64,000 nucleotides of DNA from HGM04593 sp045631205 (GCA_045631205.1 JAZQUI010000023.1:1-64000); one strand, 5' to 3'. Shown: positions 17,758-27,059, counted from the stretch's first letter. The notes: generated from the sequence alone by a model not told the origin. Made by a program: numbers and translations.

Positions 17758-19294
17758 AGTTGCTGTTAATAGTGTTGCCTTGTATGCCAATATGTTGGTG
17801 TCTATGGGTGCAGCATTGTTTGCGACACGTTTTGTGTTACAAGCACTTGGCAGTACCGAGTATGGCGTTTATGCTCTTATAGCAAATATCGTTGCAATGT
17901 TTTCGTTTATAAATGTTGCAATGTCGGTAGCCACCCAACGATATATCTCTTTTGCCATGGGTGGAGGCGATGCAAAGCGCGTGAGCGCAGTGTTCTATAA
18001 CAACCGCCTGGTTCACTCCTGCATAGCAATTATTCTTGCTTTTTTATTGATATCTTTCGGTGTGCCGGCTATTGAGTATTGGTTGGCAATACCACAGGAA
18101 ATACGTGGTGAGGCTTTTGTTGTGTTGTTGTGTATGGTGGTAGGTGTGGTGTTTTTGGTCTTGTCGGTGCCATACGAGGGGCTTATAAATGCCAAAGAGG
18201 ATATTGTGGTTATAGCTGCAATTAACATTGCCGATGCGTTGTTCAAGTTGCTTGCGTCGGTTGTGGTGCTTTTTATACTCGATAACAGGCTTGTGATATA
18301 TTCGCTATGCATTATGTGTTCAAGCATAATGGTATTTTTGCTTAAATACATATATTGTCGCAGACATTATAGTGAAATATCGGCAAGTGATGATTTTGTA
18401 AAAGATTTTTCATTGATAAAGAGTATGACGGGGTTCGCAGGGTGGAATCTTATTGGTGCCGGTTGCTCACTTGCCCGTTATCAAGGTGTTGCAGTGTTGC
18501 TTAACAAGTTCTTTGGTCTTGCTACGAATGCTGCATATGGCATTTCTCAACAACTTAATGGCTTTTTGCTCTTTTTTGCAAACTCGGCTGTGCGCCCCAT
18601 GCGCCCGCAAATTGTGAAAAGCGAGGCGGCAAGTATGCATAAACAGATGGTGAAGTTTGCTTCGAGCACATCGAAGTTCTCTTTCCTGATGTTGTGTATG
18701 ATAATAGTGCCGCTTTACATAAATATGCCTTATGTGCTTGATATATGGCTCGTTGAAATTCCCGAAGGTGTGCTTGAATTCTGCCGTGGATTTTTATTGG
18801 TCGTTCTTATTGGGCAATTATCAATAGGTTTGCAAATAGCTTTGGAGAGTGTGGGACGTATAAAGTTACAACATATTATTGTCGGGGTTATGCACTTGGC
18901 TCCTCTGTTTGTTGCATATATGCTTTTCAATAAGGGCTATGCTCCATACGCAGTAATGTATTGTATTATTGCAGAAGAAGTTATTTGTCTTGTGCTGCGT
19001 GTGCTTATAGCGCGTATCGATGCGGAATTCCCAATAGACCCATATGCAAAATCTGTAATATTCCCTTGTGTTGTGCTTGCCACCATAGCGTTCTTCTCTG
19101 TTATGTTTGCCGAAACTTTGCTGTCGGGCCTATCTCCTTTGTTGAGCCTGCTTGCAACCACAGTTTTGTCGGTTGTTATAGTCGTTTTTGGCGGTTTCTG
19201 TTTCTGTTTGAATGGTTGGGAGCGCAGTATGGTAAAAGTGCTGCTTTCTTCAATGAAAAGACGATTGATGAAACAGTTGCACATAGGTGCGTAA
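17741..19294 (+). CDS. Polysaccharide flippase, MATE/Wzx-like (locus 1, first copy)
   Basis: A 517-residue membrane protein with about 12-14 hydrophobic helices, of the polysaccharide-biosynthesis (Wzx/MATE-like) family: the N-terminal AVNSVALYANMLVSMGAALF, then LGSTEYGVYALIANIVAMFS, and the mid-protein GFAGWNLIGAGCSLARYQG shared with the other two flippases in this window. It would flip lipid-linked repeat units to the periplasmic face. It overlaps the preceding acyltransferase gene by 17 bases. A 263-base gap follows, so it may be the last gene of this transcript. Confidence 0.85.
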   Translation: MRAAGRVAVNSVALYANMLVSMGAALFATRFVLQALGSTEYGVYALIANIVAMFSFINVAMSVATQRYISFAMGGGDAKRVSAVFYNNRLVHSCIAIILAFLLISFGVPAIEYWLAIPQEIRGEAFVVLLCMVVGVVFLVLSVPYEGLINAKEDIVVIAAINIADALFKLLASVVVLFILDNRLVIYSLCIMCSSIMVFLLKYIYCRRHYSEISASDDFVKDFSLIKSMTGFAGWNLIGAGCSLARYQGVAVLLNKFFGLATNAAYGISQQLNGFLLFFANSAVRPMRPQIVKSEAASMHKQMVKFASSTSKFSFLMLCMIIVPLYINMPYVLDIWLVEIPEGVLEFCRGFLLVVLIGQLSIGLQIALESVGRIKLQHIIVGVMHLAPLFVAYMLFNKGYAPYAVMYCIIAEEVICLVLRVLIARIDAEFPIDPYAKSVIFPCVVLATIAFFSVMFAETLLSGLSPLLSLLATTVLSVVIVVFGGFCFCLNGWERSMVKVLLSSMKRRLMKQLHIGA

Positions 19295-19557
19295 ATGTGA
19301 TTTTTTTTTGCAATAAACCTCGCTTTTTTTCGTTATACACATAAACTTGTGGCTGTAATTTTATTGTACATGTCAAAAGAATCAAGAAGATATGGTCTAT
19401 TATTGTAATATTTTGTTTCGGGTGTTGTGTATGTAATTTTTTTTTACGACTTTTGTAATATTATCTCGTTTTGTGGCGGGATTGGGTTTTGAAAAAGATT
19501 ATAATCCCATATTTTTATATTAAGGGGTGTGGGATTTGCGATATTTAAATAGAATTT
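19295..19557 (+). other. AT-rich intergenic stretch before the GT4 gene
   Basis: No gene seen. It holds several T runs (19304-19312 and 19439-19446). A 7-base inverted repeat (AATCCCA at 19503-19509 with TGGGATT at 19530-19536) could fold in the leader of the downstream glycosyltransferase. No exact TAnnTTTG box was found, so the promoter is not placed. Confidence 0.35.
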
Positions 19558-20679
19558 ATGGCTCGTCATATAGCTTTTTCGGGTAATAATGCGTGGGGGA
19601 TGTATAATTTCCGCGGTAAGTTGTTGCGTCATTTTGTGGAGAGTGGGTTTAAGGTGTCTGTGTTGGCTCCTTACGACGAGATATATACAAAGAAACTTCA
19701 AGAACTTGGGTGTGAGGTACACGATATGCCGATGAACCCTAAAAGTGTGAATCCTTTTACCGATGCTTTGTTGTTGTATAGATATTACAAAATGCTTAAA
19801 AGTCTGAAACCGGATATAAGCATTACCTATACAATAAAACCAAATATATATGCAGGCCTGGCTGCCCGTATGCTTAAAATACCTTATTTGCCTATAACAA
19901 CAGGCTTGGGCTATGTGTTTATTCAACGCACGATAATTACCACTGTTGTAAAATTCCTGTATCGCATTGCATTTAAGAATGCAAAATCTGTTTGGTTCCT
20001 CAACAAGGACGATGTGAATACTTTCCGTAACGAAGAGATTGTTGCTCCTGAAATGATTGAACAACTTCCCGGTGAAGGAATTGATTTGTCGCGTTTTTAT
20101 AGAGAAGAGGACACTGAAAAGCAGAGTGGTCCTTTTACATTCTTGTTGGTAGGGCGTATGCTCATAGATAAAGGTGTAAAGGAGTATGTTGAGGCTGCAC
20201 GCTTGTTGCGTAAAAAACATAATGATGTAAAATTCCTTCTATTGGGTGCTGTTTGGGAAGATAATCCAGCTGCAATCCACGAATATCAATTACGCGAGTG
20301 GGAAAAAGAGGGGTGTGTTGAGTATCTGGGTCATGTTCCCGATGTTAAGCCATATCTTGCAAAAGCCGATTGCGTGGTGTTGCCGTCATATCGTGAAGGC
20401 ATACCATTTACCTTGATGGAGGGTGCTGCAATGGGGCTCCCATTGGTGGCAACCGATGTTCCAGGATGTAGAGAGGTTGTTGTGGATGGATATAATGGTT
20501 ATCTCTGTCCCGACAAAAATCCGGTTGCGCTTGCCGATGCGATGGAGAAGGTGCTTACTCTTTCTCCCGACGAACGAGCCGAGATGGGGTGTAACGGCAG
20601 ACAGTTGATGATAGATAATTACGACCTTAAACGCATTATAGAACAATATGATAATGCTATAAATGCATATTTGGTTTAA
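19558..20679 (+). CDS. Glycosyltransferase family 4
   Basis: A 373-residue GT-B enzyme. The N-terminal domain begins MARHIAFSGNNAWGMYNFRG and includes ITYTIKPNIYAG. The C-terminal nucleotide-sugar domain begins FTFLLVGRMLIDKGVKEY and has the retaining GT4 signature PSYREGIPFTLMEGAAMG, with the E-x7-E pair. It probably adds a sugar to the lipid-linked repeat unit on the cytoplasmic face. The N-terminal pattern resembles galactosyl/N-acetylgalactosaminyl transferases of EPS loci, but donor and acceptor cannot be read. It is flanked by a 263-base gap upstream and a terminator immediately downstream, so it is probably expressed alone. Confidence 0.9.
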   Translation: MARHIAFSGNNAWGMYNFRGKLLRHFVESGFKVSVLAPYDEIYTKKLQELGCEVHDMPMNPKSVNPFTDALLLYRYYKMLKSLKPDISITYTIKPNIYAGLAARMLKIPYLPITTGLGYVFIQRTIITTVVKFLYRIAFKNAKSVWFLNKDDVNTFRNEEIVAPEMIEQLPGEGIDLSRFYREEDTEKQSGPFTFLLVGRMLIDKGVKEYVEAARLLRKKHNDVKFLLLGAVWEDNPAAIHEYQLREWEKEGCVEYLGHVPDVKPYLAKADCVVLPSYREGIPFTLMEGAAMGLPLVATDVPGCREVVVDGYNGYLCPDKNPVALADAMEKVLTLSPDERAEMGCNGRQLMIDNYDLKRIIEQYDNAINAYLV

Positions 20680-20698
20680 GAATTGTAGATAAAGGAAA

Positions 20699-20725
20699 AG
20701 ACCTCAAATAGTTGAGGCCTTTTTT
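20699..20725 (+). terminator. Rho-independent terminator after the GT4 gene
   Basis: CCTCAA (20702-20707) pairs with TTGAGG (20712-20717), followed by CC and a run of six T. The stem extends through flanking G-C/A-T pairs. It lies 20 bases after the stop codon. Confidence 0.8.
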
Positions 20726-20776
20726 GTATGTGAAAAATGCAATGAGCAGAAATTGTTTAATCGGAAGCTTTAAAAC

Positions 20777-20807
20777 TTTGCGTGGATAAAAAAAAGTGCT
20801 TTATTTG
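20777..20807 (+). promoter_or_regulatory. Possible promoter of the second wzz operon
   Basis: TTTG at 20777-20780 and TTTATTTG at 20800-20807 (one mismatch from TAnnTTTG), 23 bases start to start. It lies between the upstream terminator and the gene at 20866. Confidence 0.4.
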
Positions 20808-20865
20808 CAATAAATTATATAAAATATAGTTCTTTATTATAGATAATATATTTAAAAATAAGAAT

Positions 20866-21912
20866 ATGGCCGAAAATAAACAGGAACCGATAGATTTTCA
20901 AAAAATAGCATTGTTGCTGTGGAATAGTCGCAAATTTATCGCTAAAGTATGTTGTGTGATGTTTGTTGTTGCCGCAGTGTATGCGTTTAGTTTGCCGCGC
21001 ACATATACCTCGGCGGTTACATTGGCTCCCGAAGTTGCAAACTCGGGCCTTTCAGGTGGGTTCGGTGCTCTTGCCGATATTGCAGGCTTGGGTGGTGATG
21101 GCGCTACGGGCGATGCTATATATCCCGAAATATATCCTGAACTTATAGGCTCAAAGCAGTTTCTACTAGATTTGTTCGATTTGCGAGTTAAATCTCTTGA
21201 TGGTAAAATTGATACAACACTCTATGTCTATCAGTTGAAGCATCAAAAAATTGCATGGTGGGTTTACCCGACAATATGGGTGAAAAAAACCATTAAGTGG
21301 ATTAAGGGAGATAATGTGAATGAAGGAATCGGAGAGAAACCACACCCATTTCTTTTGAGTAAGGAGGAGGATGGTGTATCGGAAGCCATTAAACGAAATA
21401 TTGTTTGTCTTGTTGATAAGAAGACTGGTGTTATTACATTGCGTTATACAGCACAAGACGCTCTTATATCTACAACAATGGTCGATGCAATTAAGGATAA
21501 ACTGCAAGAACATATTGTGGAATATCGTACTTGTAAGGCTCGAAACGATTTGAAATATTTTGAAAAGTTGTGTGCCGATTCTCGTGCCGAATATATAAAA
21601 GTACAAGAGGCTTATGCCGATTTCTGTGACAAGCATATTGGAACCCGTCTCTCTTCGTATGGAATGCAGAAGAATCGTTTGGAGAACGAGGTGATATTGG
21701 CGCAATCGGCCTACTCGCAGGCATCACAGCAGTTGCAGTTGACACGTGCCAAGTTGCAGGAGAATACACCGGCCTTTGCAGTGTTGTCGTGTGCGTCGGT
21801 TCCATTGAAACCATCGGCTCCCCGCAGAATGTTCATCGCTTTTGCCTTTGTGGTTATGGGCTTCATGGGCTCGTCGTTGTATGTATATCTTAAAGACCAA
21901 ATGGGTAAATAA
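20866..21912 (+). CDS. Wzz-type chain-length determinant protein (second copy)
   Basis: A 348-residue inner-membrane protein of the same family as the one at 12706 but clearly diverged. TM1 is near residues 24-44 (FIAKVCCVMFVVAAVYAFSLP), then a Gly/Ala-rich segment (SGGFGALADIAGLGGDGA), a periplasmic coiled-coil region around 205-300 and TM2 near 320-340. It has no kinase domain. Its own promoter region and position at the head of a second gene block suggest that 20866-25107 is a separately acquired module with its own length regulator. Confidence 0.88.
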   Translation: MAENKQEPIDFQKIALLLWNSRKFIAKVCCVMFVVAAVYAFSLPRTYTSAVTLAPEVANSGLSGGFGALADIAGLGGDGATGDAIYPEIYPELIGSKQFLLDLFDLRVKSLDGKIDTTLYVYQLKHQKIAWWVYPTIWVKKTIKWIKGDNVNEGIGEKPHPFLLSKEEDGVSEAIKRNIVCLVDKKTGVITLRYTAQDALISTTMVDAIKDKLQEHIVEYRTCKARNDLKYFEKLCADSRAEYIKVQEAYADFCDKHIGTRLSSYGMQKNRLENEVILAQSAYSQASQQLQLTRAKLQENTPAFAVLSCASVPLKPSAPRRMFIAFAFVVMGFMGSSLYVYLKDQMGK

Positions 21913-21918
21913 TAGATT

Positions 21919-23433
21919 ATGCAGGCAGCAATCAATAATAGGCGGGTGGCAAAGAATACGTTAGTGTTATACTTTCGTATGCTGTTCCAAATGGCTGTAT
22001 ATCTGTATACATCCCGTGTTGTTATAAGGGAGCTTGGGCTTGTCGATTATGGTATATACGATGTTGTGGGTGCTACCATCGGAATACTCGTGTTCTTGAA
22101 TAATTCCATGCTTAATTGCACACAACGCTTCATTACGTTTGCAATCGGCAAGGGCGATTCGGGGTATCTGAAGAATGTCTATTCCGTAAGCCTTGTAATA
22201 CATTTTCTGTTGGCATTGCTCATTCTATTGCTTGGCGAAACTGTGGGGCTTTGGTATGTGGAGAACAGAATGGTTATTCCGGCCGACCGCTTCGATGCGG
22301 CTCTTTGGGTGTATCATTGCTCGTTGATATCGGCAGTATTCGTTGTTATCAGCGTGCCATACAATGCTGCGATTGTGGCCTACGAAAAGATGTCGGCTTT
22401 TGCAGGCATTACGATATTGGATACTTGCCTTAAATTGGCAGTGGTGCTTTCGTTGGCATTCGTTGGCGGCGACAAACTAAAAGCCTATGCGTTGATGTTG
22501 CTTGGTGTGGCATTCTTTGTGCGCTTGATATACAGCCTTTATTGCAGATATAATTTCAAGGAGCTTTCCTTTGTTTGGGTTAAGGCCGGTGCACTCTACA
22601 AAGAGATGCTAGGCTTTGCAGGGTGGAGTACGTTTGGCAATTTTGCCTATGTGTGCAATATTCAGGGTATGAATCTGCTACTCAATGCTTTTGGTGGTGC
22701 TTTGCTCAATGCGGCGCGTGGTGCCGCTTTCCAAGTGCAGGTGGCTGTAACCTCGTTTACCGCAAGTTTCCAAACAGCGATTAATCCCCAGATAACAAAA
22801 AGTTATGCAGTAAATGATCTGGTTGCAATGAACAAACTGGTACTCCGTTCGTCAAGGTTCTCGTTTTTCCTGTTGTTGTTTATTGCTTTGCCGTTGATGT
22901 TGGAGATGCCTACGGTTCTGGAATTGTGGCTTGTTAATGTTCCACCTTATACCGTAATGTTTACCCGTTTGCTTTTGTGTGTGACGCTTGTTGATGCAGT
23001 TGCCAACCCTATGATGATAGGTGTTTCGGCAACGGGTAAAATAAGGAATTATCACATTGTGATAGGCCTCACATTGATATGCGCCTTGCCCCTTGCGTGG
23101 CTGTTGCTCAAGATTACAGGTAACCCCGCCATGGCTTTTGTTGCCCAGCTTATTATGATGCTGGTGGCTCAATTGTTACGCCTGTTTTTCTGTCGTAAGT
23201 TATTCAAATTTTCAATATCGTCGTTTGTAAAAGAGGTCTTTATCCCGATAACAAAGGTGGGCGTGTGTGCGGTCATCCCTTCGTATCTTGCTCATTGTTA
23301 CTTCGGCGTCGGAATCTTGCCCAGCGTGGCAGTGATGGCTGTTGCTGTTGTATCGGTTATTGCCTCTGTTGCACTTCTTGGCCTTACAAGGGGTGAACGC
23401 GATTTTATATTAACTAAATTACATCTAAAATGA
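21919..23433 (+). CDS. Polysaccharide flippase, MATE/Wzx-like (locus 1, second copy)
   Basis: A 504-residue polytopic protein. The N-terminus NNRRVAKNTLVLYFRMLFQM and LGLVDYGIYDVVGA are strikingly like the flippase at 61067-62599 of the second EPS locus (NNKRLAKNTIILYIRMIVVM, LGIDDFGIYNVVGG), closer than to the flippase at 17741. It would translocate lipid-linked oligosaccharide. It starts 6 bases after the second wzz gene, and its stop overlaps the next acyltransferase start by 4 bases. Confidence 0.87.
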   Translation: MQAAINNRRVAKNTLVLYFRMLFQMAVYLYTSRVVIRELGLVDYGIYDVVGATIGILVFLNNSMLNCTQRFITFAIGKGDSGYLKNVYSVSLVIHFLLALLILLLGETVGLWYVENRMVIPADRFDAALWVYHCSLISAVFVVISVPYNAAIVAYEKMSAFAGITILDTCLKLAVVLSLAFVGGDKLKAYALMLLGVAFFVRLIYSLYCRYNFKELSFVWVKAGALYKEMLGFAGWSTFGNFAYVCNIQGMNLLLNAFGGALLNAARGAAFQVQVAVTSFTASFQTAINPQITKSYAVNDLVAMNKLVLRSSRFSFFLLLFIALPLMLEMPTVLELWLVNVPPYTVMFTRLLLCVTLVDAVANPMMIGVSATGKIRNYHIVIGLTLICALPLAWLLLKITGNPAMAFVAQLIMMLVAQLLRLFFCRKLFKFSISSFVKEVFIPITKVGVCAVIPSYLAHCYFGVGILPSVAVMAVAVVSVIASVALLGLTRGERDFILTKLHLK

Positions 23434-24068
23434 AAAATTTTTGCCTGAAATTTTTTGACTTGATTATTTGGCCTTTTGGCGTGCTTTTGAGCGGACAATT
23501 TTCTAATTATGTGCGCTCTATCAAGTGGAGCATATATGTCTCTTTTGCAAAGCATCGCTTTAAGAAATCTTCTAATCTGAAAACATTTGGTGTTCCATTT
23601 GTGGTTGTCGGCGGAAAATACATTGAGTTGGGTGATAATGTGATATTGGGCAAGGATTGTCGCTTGGAGGCTACAGATGCTTGGCGTGGACAAACCTTTA
23701 ATCCCAAAATGATAATAGGTGATAATGTTGTCATAAATCCGTTGTGCCATATTGGATGTATTAACGAAGTGCGTATAGGTAATTATGTTACCATTGGCGA
23801 AAGAACTTATATTACTGACCATTTTCATGGTGCCTCTTCTTATGAGGCTTTGAGCATGCCGCCTCGCCACCGCCCCCTGTTCTCAAAGGGAAAAACGGTT
23901 ATAGAGGAGTGTGCTACATTGGGCGAAAATTGTGCGGTAATGTCCGGAGTTACAATTGGTGCGCATAGTGTTATTGGTGCAAACTCTGTGGTAACAAAGG
24001 ATATACCTCCTTATTCAATTGCTGCCGGTATTCCTGCCAAGGTAATAAAGACTATAGAACCGGAATAA
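23430..24068 (+). CDS. Hexapeptide-repeat acyltransferase
   Basis: A 212-residue left-handed beta-helix acyltransferase with repeats from about residue 60 (GGKYIELGDNVILGKDCRL, IIGDNVVINPLCHIGCI, VRIGNYVTIGERTYITD) and the conserved GVTIGAHSVIGANSVVTKDI followed by IAAGIPAKVIK. HFHGASS carries the likely catalytic histidine. It probably O-acetylates the glycan. It overlaps the flippase by 4 bases and is one base from the EpsG-like gene. Confidence 0.85.
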   Translation: MKNFCLKFFDLIIWPFGVLLSGQFSNYVRSIKWSIYVSFAKHRFKKSSNLKTFGVPFVVVGGKYIELGDNVILGKDCRLEATDAWRGQTFNPKMIIGDNVVINPLCHIGCINEVRIGNYVTIGERTYITDHFHGASSYEALSMPPRHRPLFSKGKTVIEECATLGENCAVMSGVTIGAHSVIGANSVVTKDIPPYSIAAGIPAKVIKTIEPE

Positions 24069-24069
24069 A

Positions 24070-25107
24070 GTGGCGATAATTATATTCTCTCTGTTTGCAG
24101 TTGTGTGCTGTTTGGCTTTCTTGGAAGATAGATTGACAGACAGAACAAAGTTCAACGCATTGCTGTTGCTGGGGGTGTTTATAGCATTGGTGGCGGGCTT
24201 GCGTCCAGATGATATCGACCATGATTATGTGACATACGTTGAGATGTATGAAAGGAGTTTTGCAATAGATACCGAAATTACATTTTTGATAATCGCCTCT
24301 TTTGTAGAGTTGTTTTTTGATAATGTGGTGGTTGTGTTTCTTATTTATGCAATAATCTCGTTATCGGTACATATTTCGGGAGTGAAGAAATTGACATCGT
24401 TATATTTTCTTTCGCTGCTTGTATATATATCAAACTATTACCTACTGCACGAAATGAACCAGATTCGTGTTGGTGTGGCATCGGGTTTTTTTATGGTAGC
24501 CTTGTATTATTTGGGCGAGGCCGACAAGCGTAAGTACTTGCTGTACGCGCTTTTTGCAACGCTTTTCCACTATACGGCGTGCGTGCTTTTCCTCTTTGCT
24601 TTTTTCGATGGAAAGCCGTTCAAAAAATGGCAATATTATTTTTATCTTTTCATTATTCCTGCCGCGTATGTTATTTATTTCCTGCATATAAGCATAATTA
24701 CCTCAATACCAATTCCTTATTTTGAGGAAAAAATGCGTTTGTATCAGATTGCGCAGGCCGGCGGTGGTGTGTGGAATGAGATAAATGTATTTAACCTGGT
24801 TCTGCTCACGAAGATAGCAATGACTCTTTTTTTGTTATGGAAGAGTTCTTTGGTGTACGAGTATAACAAATATGTTTATCTGTTGCTAAAAATAGAAGTT
24901 GTTTCTATCGCAGCATGGATTATACTGCACGAGATGCCTGTGGTGGCTATGCGTATGAGTGAACTTTTGGGCGTAGTAGAGATTGTTTTATTCCCGCTCT
25001 TGTTCTACACGGTGAAACCGGCTTGGCTGGGCAAGGTGGTTGTGATAACTGTGGCCGGAGTTCTGCTGTTTATCAGCTTGTTCTATAATAAAGTGATTTA
25101 TATATAA
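24070..25107 (+). CDS. EpsG family membrane protein (putative EPS polymerase)
   Basis: A 345-residue polytopic membrane protein with about ten helices. GLRPDDIDHDYVTYVEMYE (about residues 40-58) is the typical EpsG-type R-x-D-x3-D-x-Y loop, and HEMNQIRVGVASGFFM is the second conserved segment. EpsG/Wzy-like proteins polymerise repeat units. The likely start is the GTG at 24070, one base after the previous stop; no ATG occurs in the first hydrophobic segment. This is a second polymerase candidate in locus 1. A strong hairpin follows. Confidence 0.8.
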   Translation: MAIIIFSLFAVVCCLAFLEDRLTDRTKFNALLLLGVFIALVAGLRPDDIDHDYVTYVEMYERSFAIDTEITFLIIASFVELFFDNVVVVFLIYAIISLSVHISGVKKLTSLYFLSLLVYISNYYLLHEMNQIRVGVASGFFMVALYYLGEADKRKYLLYALFATLFHYTACVLFLFAFFDGKPFKKWQYYFYLFIIPAAYVIYFLHISIITSIPIPYFEEKMRLYQIAQAGGGVWNEINVFNLVLLTKIAMTLFLLWKSSLVYEYNKYVYLLLKIEVVSIAAWIILHEMPVVAMRMSELLGVVEIVLFPLLFYTVKPAWLGKVVVITVAGVLLFISLFYNKVIYI

Positions 25108-25123
25108 ACTGCGCGGTATAAAC

Positions 25124-25158
25124 AAAAACCGGGGCATCTTTCTGATGCCCCGGTTTTT
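25124..25158. terminator. Bidirectional terminator between convergent EPS genes
   Basis: A perfect 15-base-pair stem (25124-25138 with 25144-25158) and 5-base loop, with A5 on one side and T5 on the other, so it can end transcription both from the EpsG-like gene (+) and from the GT2 gene (-). Confidence 0.9.
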
Positions 25159-25181
25159 GTTTATGTTGTTTGTCGGTTGAG

Positions 25182-25970
25182 CTATCGGCAAAGGCGGAAT
25201 TTTATTCTCTTCATTATGGTAGCAAGTCCCATGGCGCGTGCTACTGTAAGTATGGAGTTTGTGATGATGAAGAGAAGGACGTGGGTTTTTGCATATAGCC
25301 ATCCAGCGCCATTCTCGCGGAAGAAACGCTCTATTTCCCCTGTTTTTTTCATGAAATTGCTGCTTGTTACGCCTCCCATGCGGAACATTGCGAGTTCGGT
25401 CGGTATGTATTTGAATTTGACCCCGGCTTCGTAGAGGCGTACAAGCAACTCTGCGTCCATCATATATTTGAAGTGTACTTTGAAGTTGCCGTGTTTCTCG
25501 TAGGTCTTTTTTGTGACGAACGTTCCCTGGTGGCATACAATGCGTTTCTTGAATGTGTGCAAGGGGAATTTCATTGAAGGGTAGGCTGTTATCTTGGTCT
25601 CTTTTTCGCTGTCCCAAATGATTATGTTGCCGCGATAGACTCCAACTCCCGGTTCATAGGCTGCTGCAACGGCTTTCAAAGCTCCGGGCAATAGTACATC
25701 GTCGGAGTTGATAATTCCTATAATCTCTCCTGTTGCTTTGTTGATGCCTTTGTTGAACGCATCGCTGATGCCTTTGTCGGGTTCTGAAACTATGGTCGCG
25801 ATTTTGTCACGGTATTTTTCTACAATTTTGAGTGTGTTGTCGGTGGAGCCTCCATCGATGATTATGTACTCAAAGTTGGAGTAGTCCTGTGAAACTATGC
25901 TCTTTATTGTTTCTTCAACGGTTTTTTCACTGTTGAATGTGATTGTGACAATAGAAATCAAGGGTTCCAT
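25182..25970 (-). CDS. Glycosyltransferase family 2
   Basis: A 262-residue GT-A enzyme. ISIVTITFNSEKTVEETI starts the fold, IIIDGGSTDNT gives the nucleotide-binding region, INSDDVLLPGAL supplies the metal-binding DD (about 85), and VCHQGTFVTKK lies in the acceptor half, as in WcaA/GtfA-type EPS enzymes. Inverting transfer of an unknown sugar. It is 4 bases downstream of the other minus-strand GT2 gene and ends at the bidirectional terminator. Confidence 0.9.
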   Translation of the reverse strand: MEPLISIVTITFNSEKTVEETIKSIVSQDYSNFEYIIIDGGSTDNTLKIVEKYRDKIATIVSEPDKGISDAFNKGINKATGEIIGIINSDDVLLPGALKAVAAAYEPGVGVYRGNIIIWDSEKETKITAYPSMKFPLHTFKKRIVCHQGTFVTKKTYEKHGNFKVHFKYMMDAELLVRLYEAGVKFKYIPTELAMFRMGGVTSSNFMKKTGEIERFFRENGAGWLYAKTHVLLFIITNSILTVARAMGLATIMKRIKFRLCR

Positions 25971-25974
25971 ATTA

Positions 25975-26802
25975 TTATCTTATGGTCAAATATTTTATTT
26001 TGTGGTAAAGATAACTAAATATCGATATTTTTCCAATTTTATTTGCGCCTTTGTATGTGTCTATGTTTTTGCGGAATACGCGACCAAGGTTTGAAAAACG
26101 CTCTTTTATGGCTTCCCATTTGTTGTAATGCATTGCTCCCACCACGTTGTTGGAGTGTTGGCGGTAGAGTACGGTGGGTTCTGTTATGTAATCTATTATG
26201 CCGCCGTGGTAGGCTACGGTCAGTGCAGAAATTACATCGTGTATGATGGTCTTCTGCTCTACGTATTTTTCAAGAATGAGATTGCGTGCAGCGCTGTTCA
26301 TGAGTATTGTGCAGCCGTTTACGCTGTTGCATGTACAAAGGTAGGGGAATGTTTTTAGAATGTCGGGTCTTAATCCCGATGATTTCCAGAACGATTCGTG
26401 TATTATGTTAAGGTTTTCGTCAACCACGTTCATGTCGGAGTGGATGATTACGGGTTTTTCGGGGTGTGTCTCTTCGGTTCTTGTCATTTTCTCCATGGTG
26501 AGGCGCAACTTCCCGGGCAACCACACGTCGTCCTGGTCGCAAAAAGCATAATATACTCCCTCTTCTGCGGTTTTTAGCAAATCCATAAAACTTTTGCAGC
26601 AACCGAGATTGGTGCTTGAATACCATTTGAGCAAACCTCGCTTTTGCCACTCGTCGAGTATTGCGGTGGTGTTGTCCTTTGAACCGTCGTCGCGTACAAG
26701 TATTTCGCAGTTCACTCCCTCTTGTTTTGTGAGTGATTGCAATTGCTCTTGCAGATATTTTTCACCATTGTATGTGGAAAGGAGTACGATTACCTTTTTC
26801 AT
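25975..26802 (-). CDS. Glycosyltransferase family 2, rhamnosyltransferase-like
   Basis: A 275-residue GT-A enzyme. VIVLLSTYNGEKYLQEQL, ILVRDDGSKDNT and the characteristic FCDQDDVWLPGKL are all present. The DQDDVW form and NVVDENLNII segment are typical of enzymes annotated as rhamnosyltransferases in O-antigen and EPS loci, but specificity is not proven. It is transcribed leftward, away from the tRNA, and followed by the second GT2 gene 4 bases later. The upstream region (26803-26850) is AT-rich with no exact consensus promoter. Confidence 0.9.
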   Translation of the reverse strand: MKKVIVLLSTYNGEKYLQEQLQSLTKQEGVNCEILVRDDGSKDNTTAILDEWQKRGLLKWYSSTNLGCCKSFMDLLKTAEEGVYYAFCDQDDVWLPGKLRLTMEKMTRTEETHPEKPVIIHSDMNVVDENLNIIHESFWKSSGLRPDILKTFPYLCTCNSVNGCTILMNSAARNLILEKYVEQKTIIHDVISALTVAYHGGIIDYITEPTVLYRQHSNNVVGAMHYNKWEAIKERFSNLGRVFRKNIDTYKGANKIGKISIFSYLYHKIKYLTIR

Positions 26803-26852
26803 GATATATATGTGTCTTTTTGAACGGTATATATAAATGTGTTTAGTGGTAA

Positions 26853-26884
26853 TAAAAAAAGGCAGAAGTATTATCCCTTCTGCC
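26853..26884 (-). terminator. Terminator of the tRNA-Leu transcript
   Basis: Stem GGCAGAAG (26861-26868) with CTTCTGCC (26877-26884). On the minus strand a T run (complement of 26854-26860) follows, just past the tRNA 3' end. Confidence 0.85.
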
Positions 26885-26887
26885 TTG

Positions 26888-26969
26888 TACCCAGACCCGG
26901 GATCGAACCGGGATGGGTTGCCCCACTGGTGTTTGAGACCAGCGCGTCTACCGATTCCGCCATCTGGGC
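26888..26969 (-). tRNA. tRNA-Leu (anticodon CAA)
   Basis: On the minus strand the 7-base acceptor GCCCAGA pairs with TCTGGGT (first pair G-U), with discriminator A at 26888. The anticodon arm CTGGT-CTCAAAC-ACCAG gives anticodon CAA, reading UUG. The long variable arm of a class II tRNA and the T-arm GGTTCGATCCC are present. The 3' CCA is not encoded. A consensus promoter lies upstream and a terminator directly downstream, so it is its own transcription unit. Confidence 0.95.
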
Positions 26970-26992
26970 AATTGTTTTGCTCAATTGCGATG

Positions 26993-27023
26993 CAAAGGTA
27001 ATGTTTTTTGTTTATCCTGCAAA
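26993..27023 (-). promoter_or_regulatory. Promoter of tRNA-Leu
   Basis: Minus strand: TTTG (27023-27020) and TACCTTTG (27000-26993), 23 bases start to start. This is a full match to the Bacteroidota -33/-7 pattern, 24 bases upstream of the mature tRNA. Confidence 0.8.
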
Positions 27024-27059
27024 GAAAAATGCATTTTTTTTCAAAAAAAGTTTTATTTC

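Noticed and set aside
26888..26969. tRNA-Leu as an integration site for EPS locus 1
   Set aside because: No integrase and no direct repeat of the tRNA 3' end was noticed at the other side of the locus.
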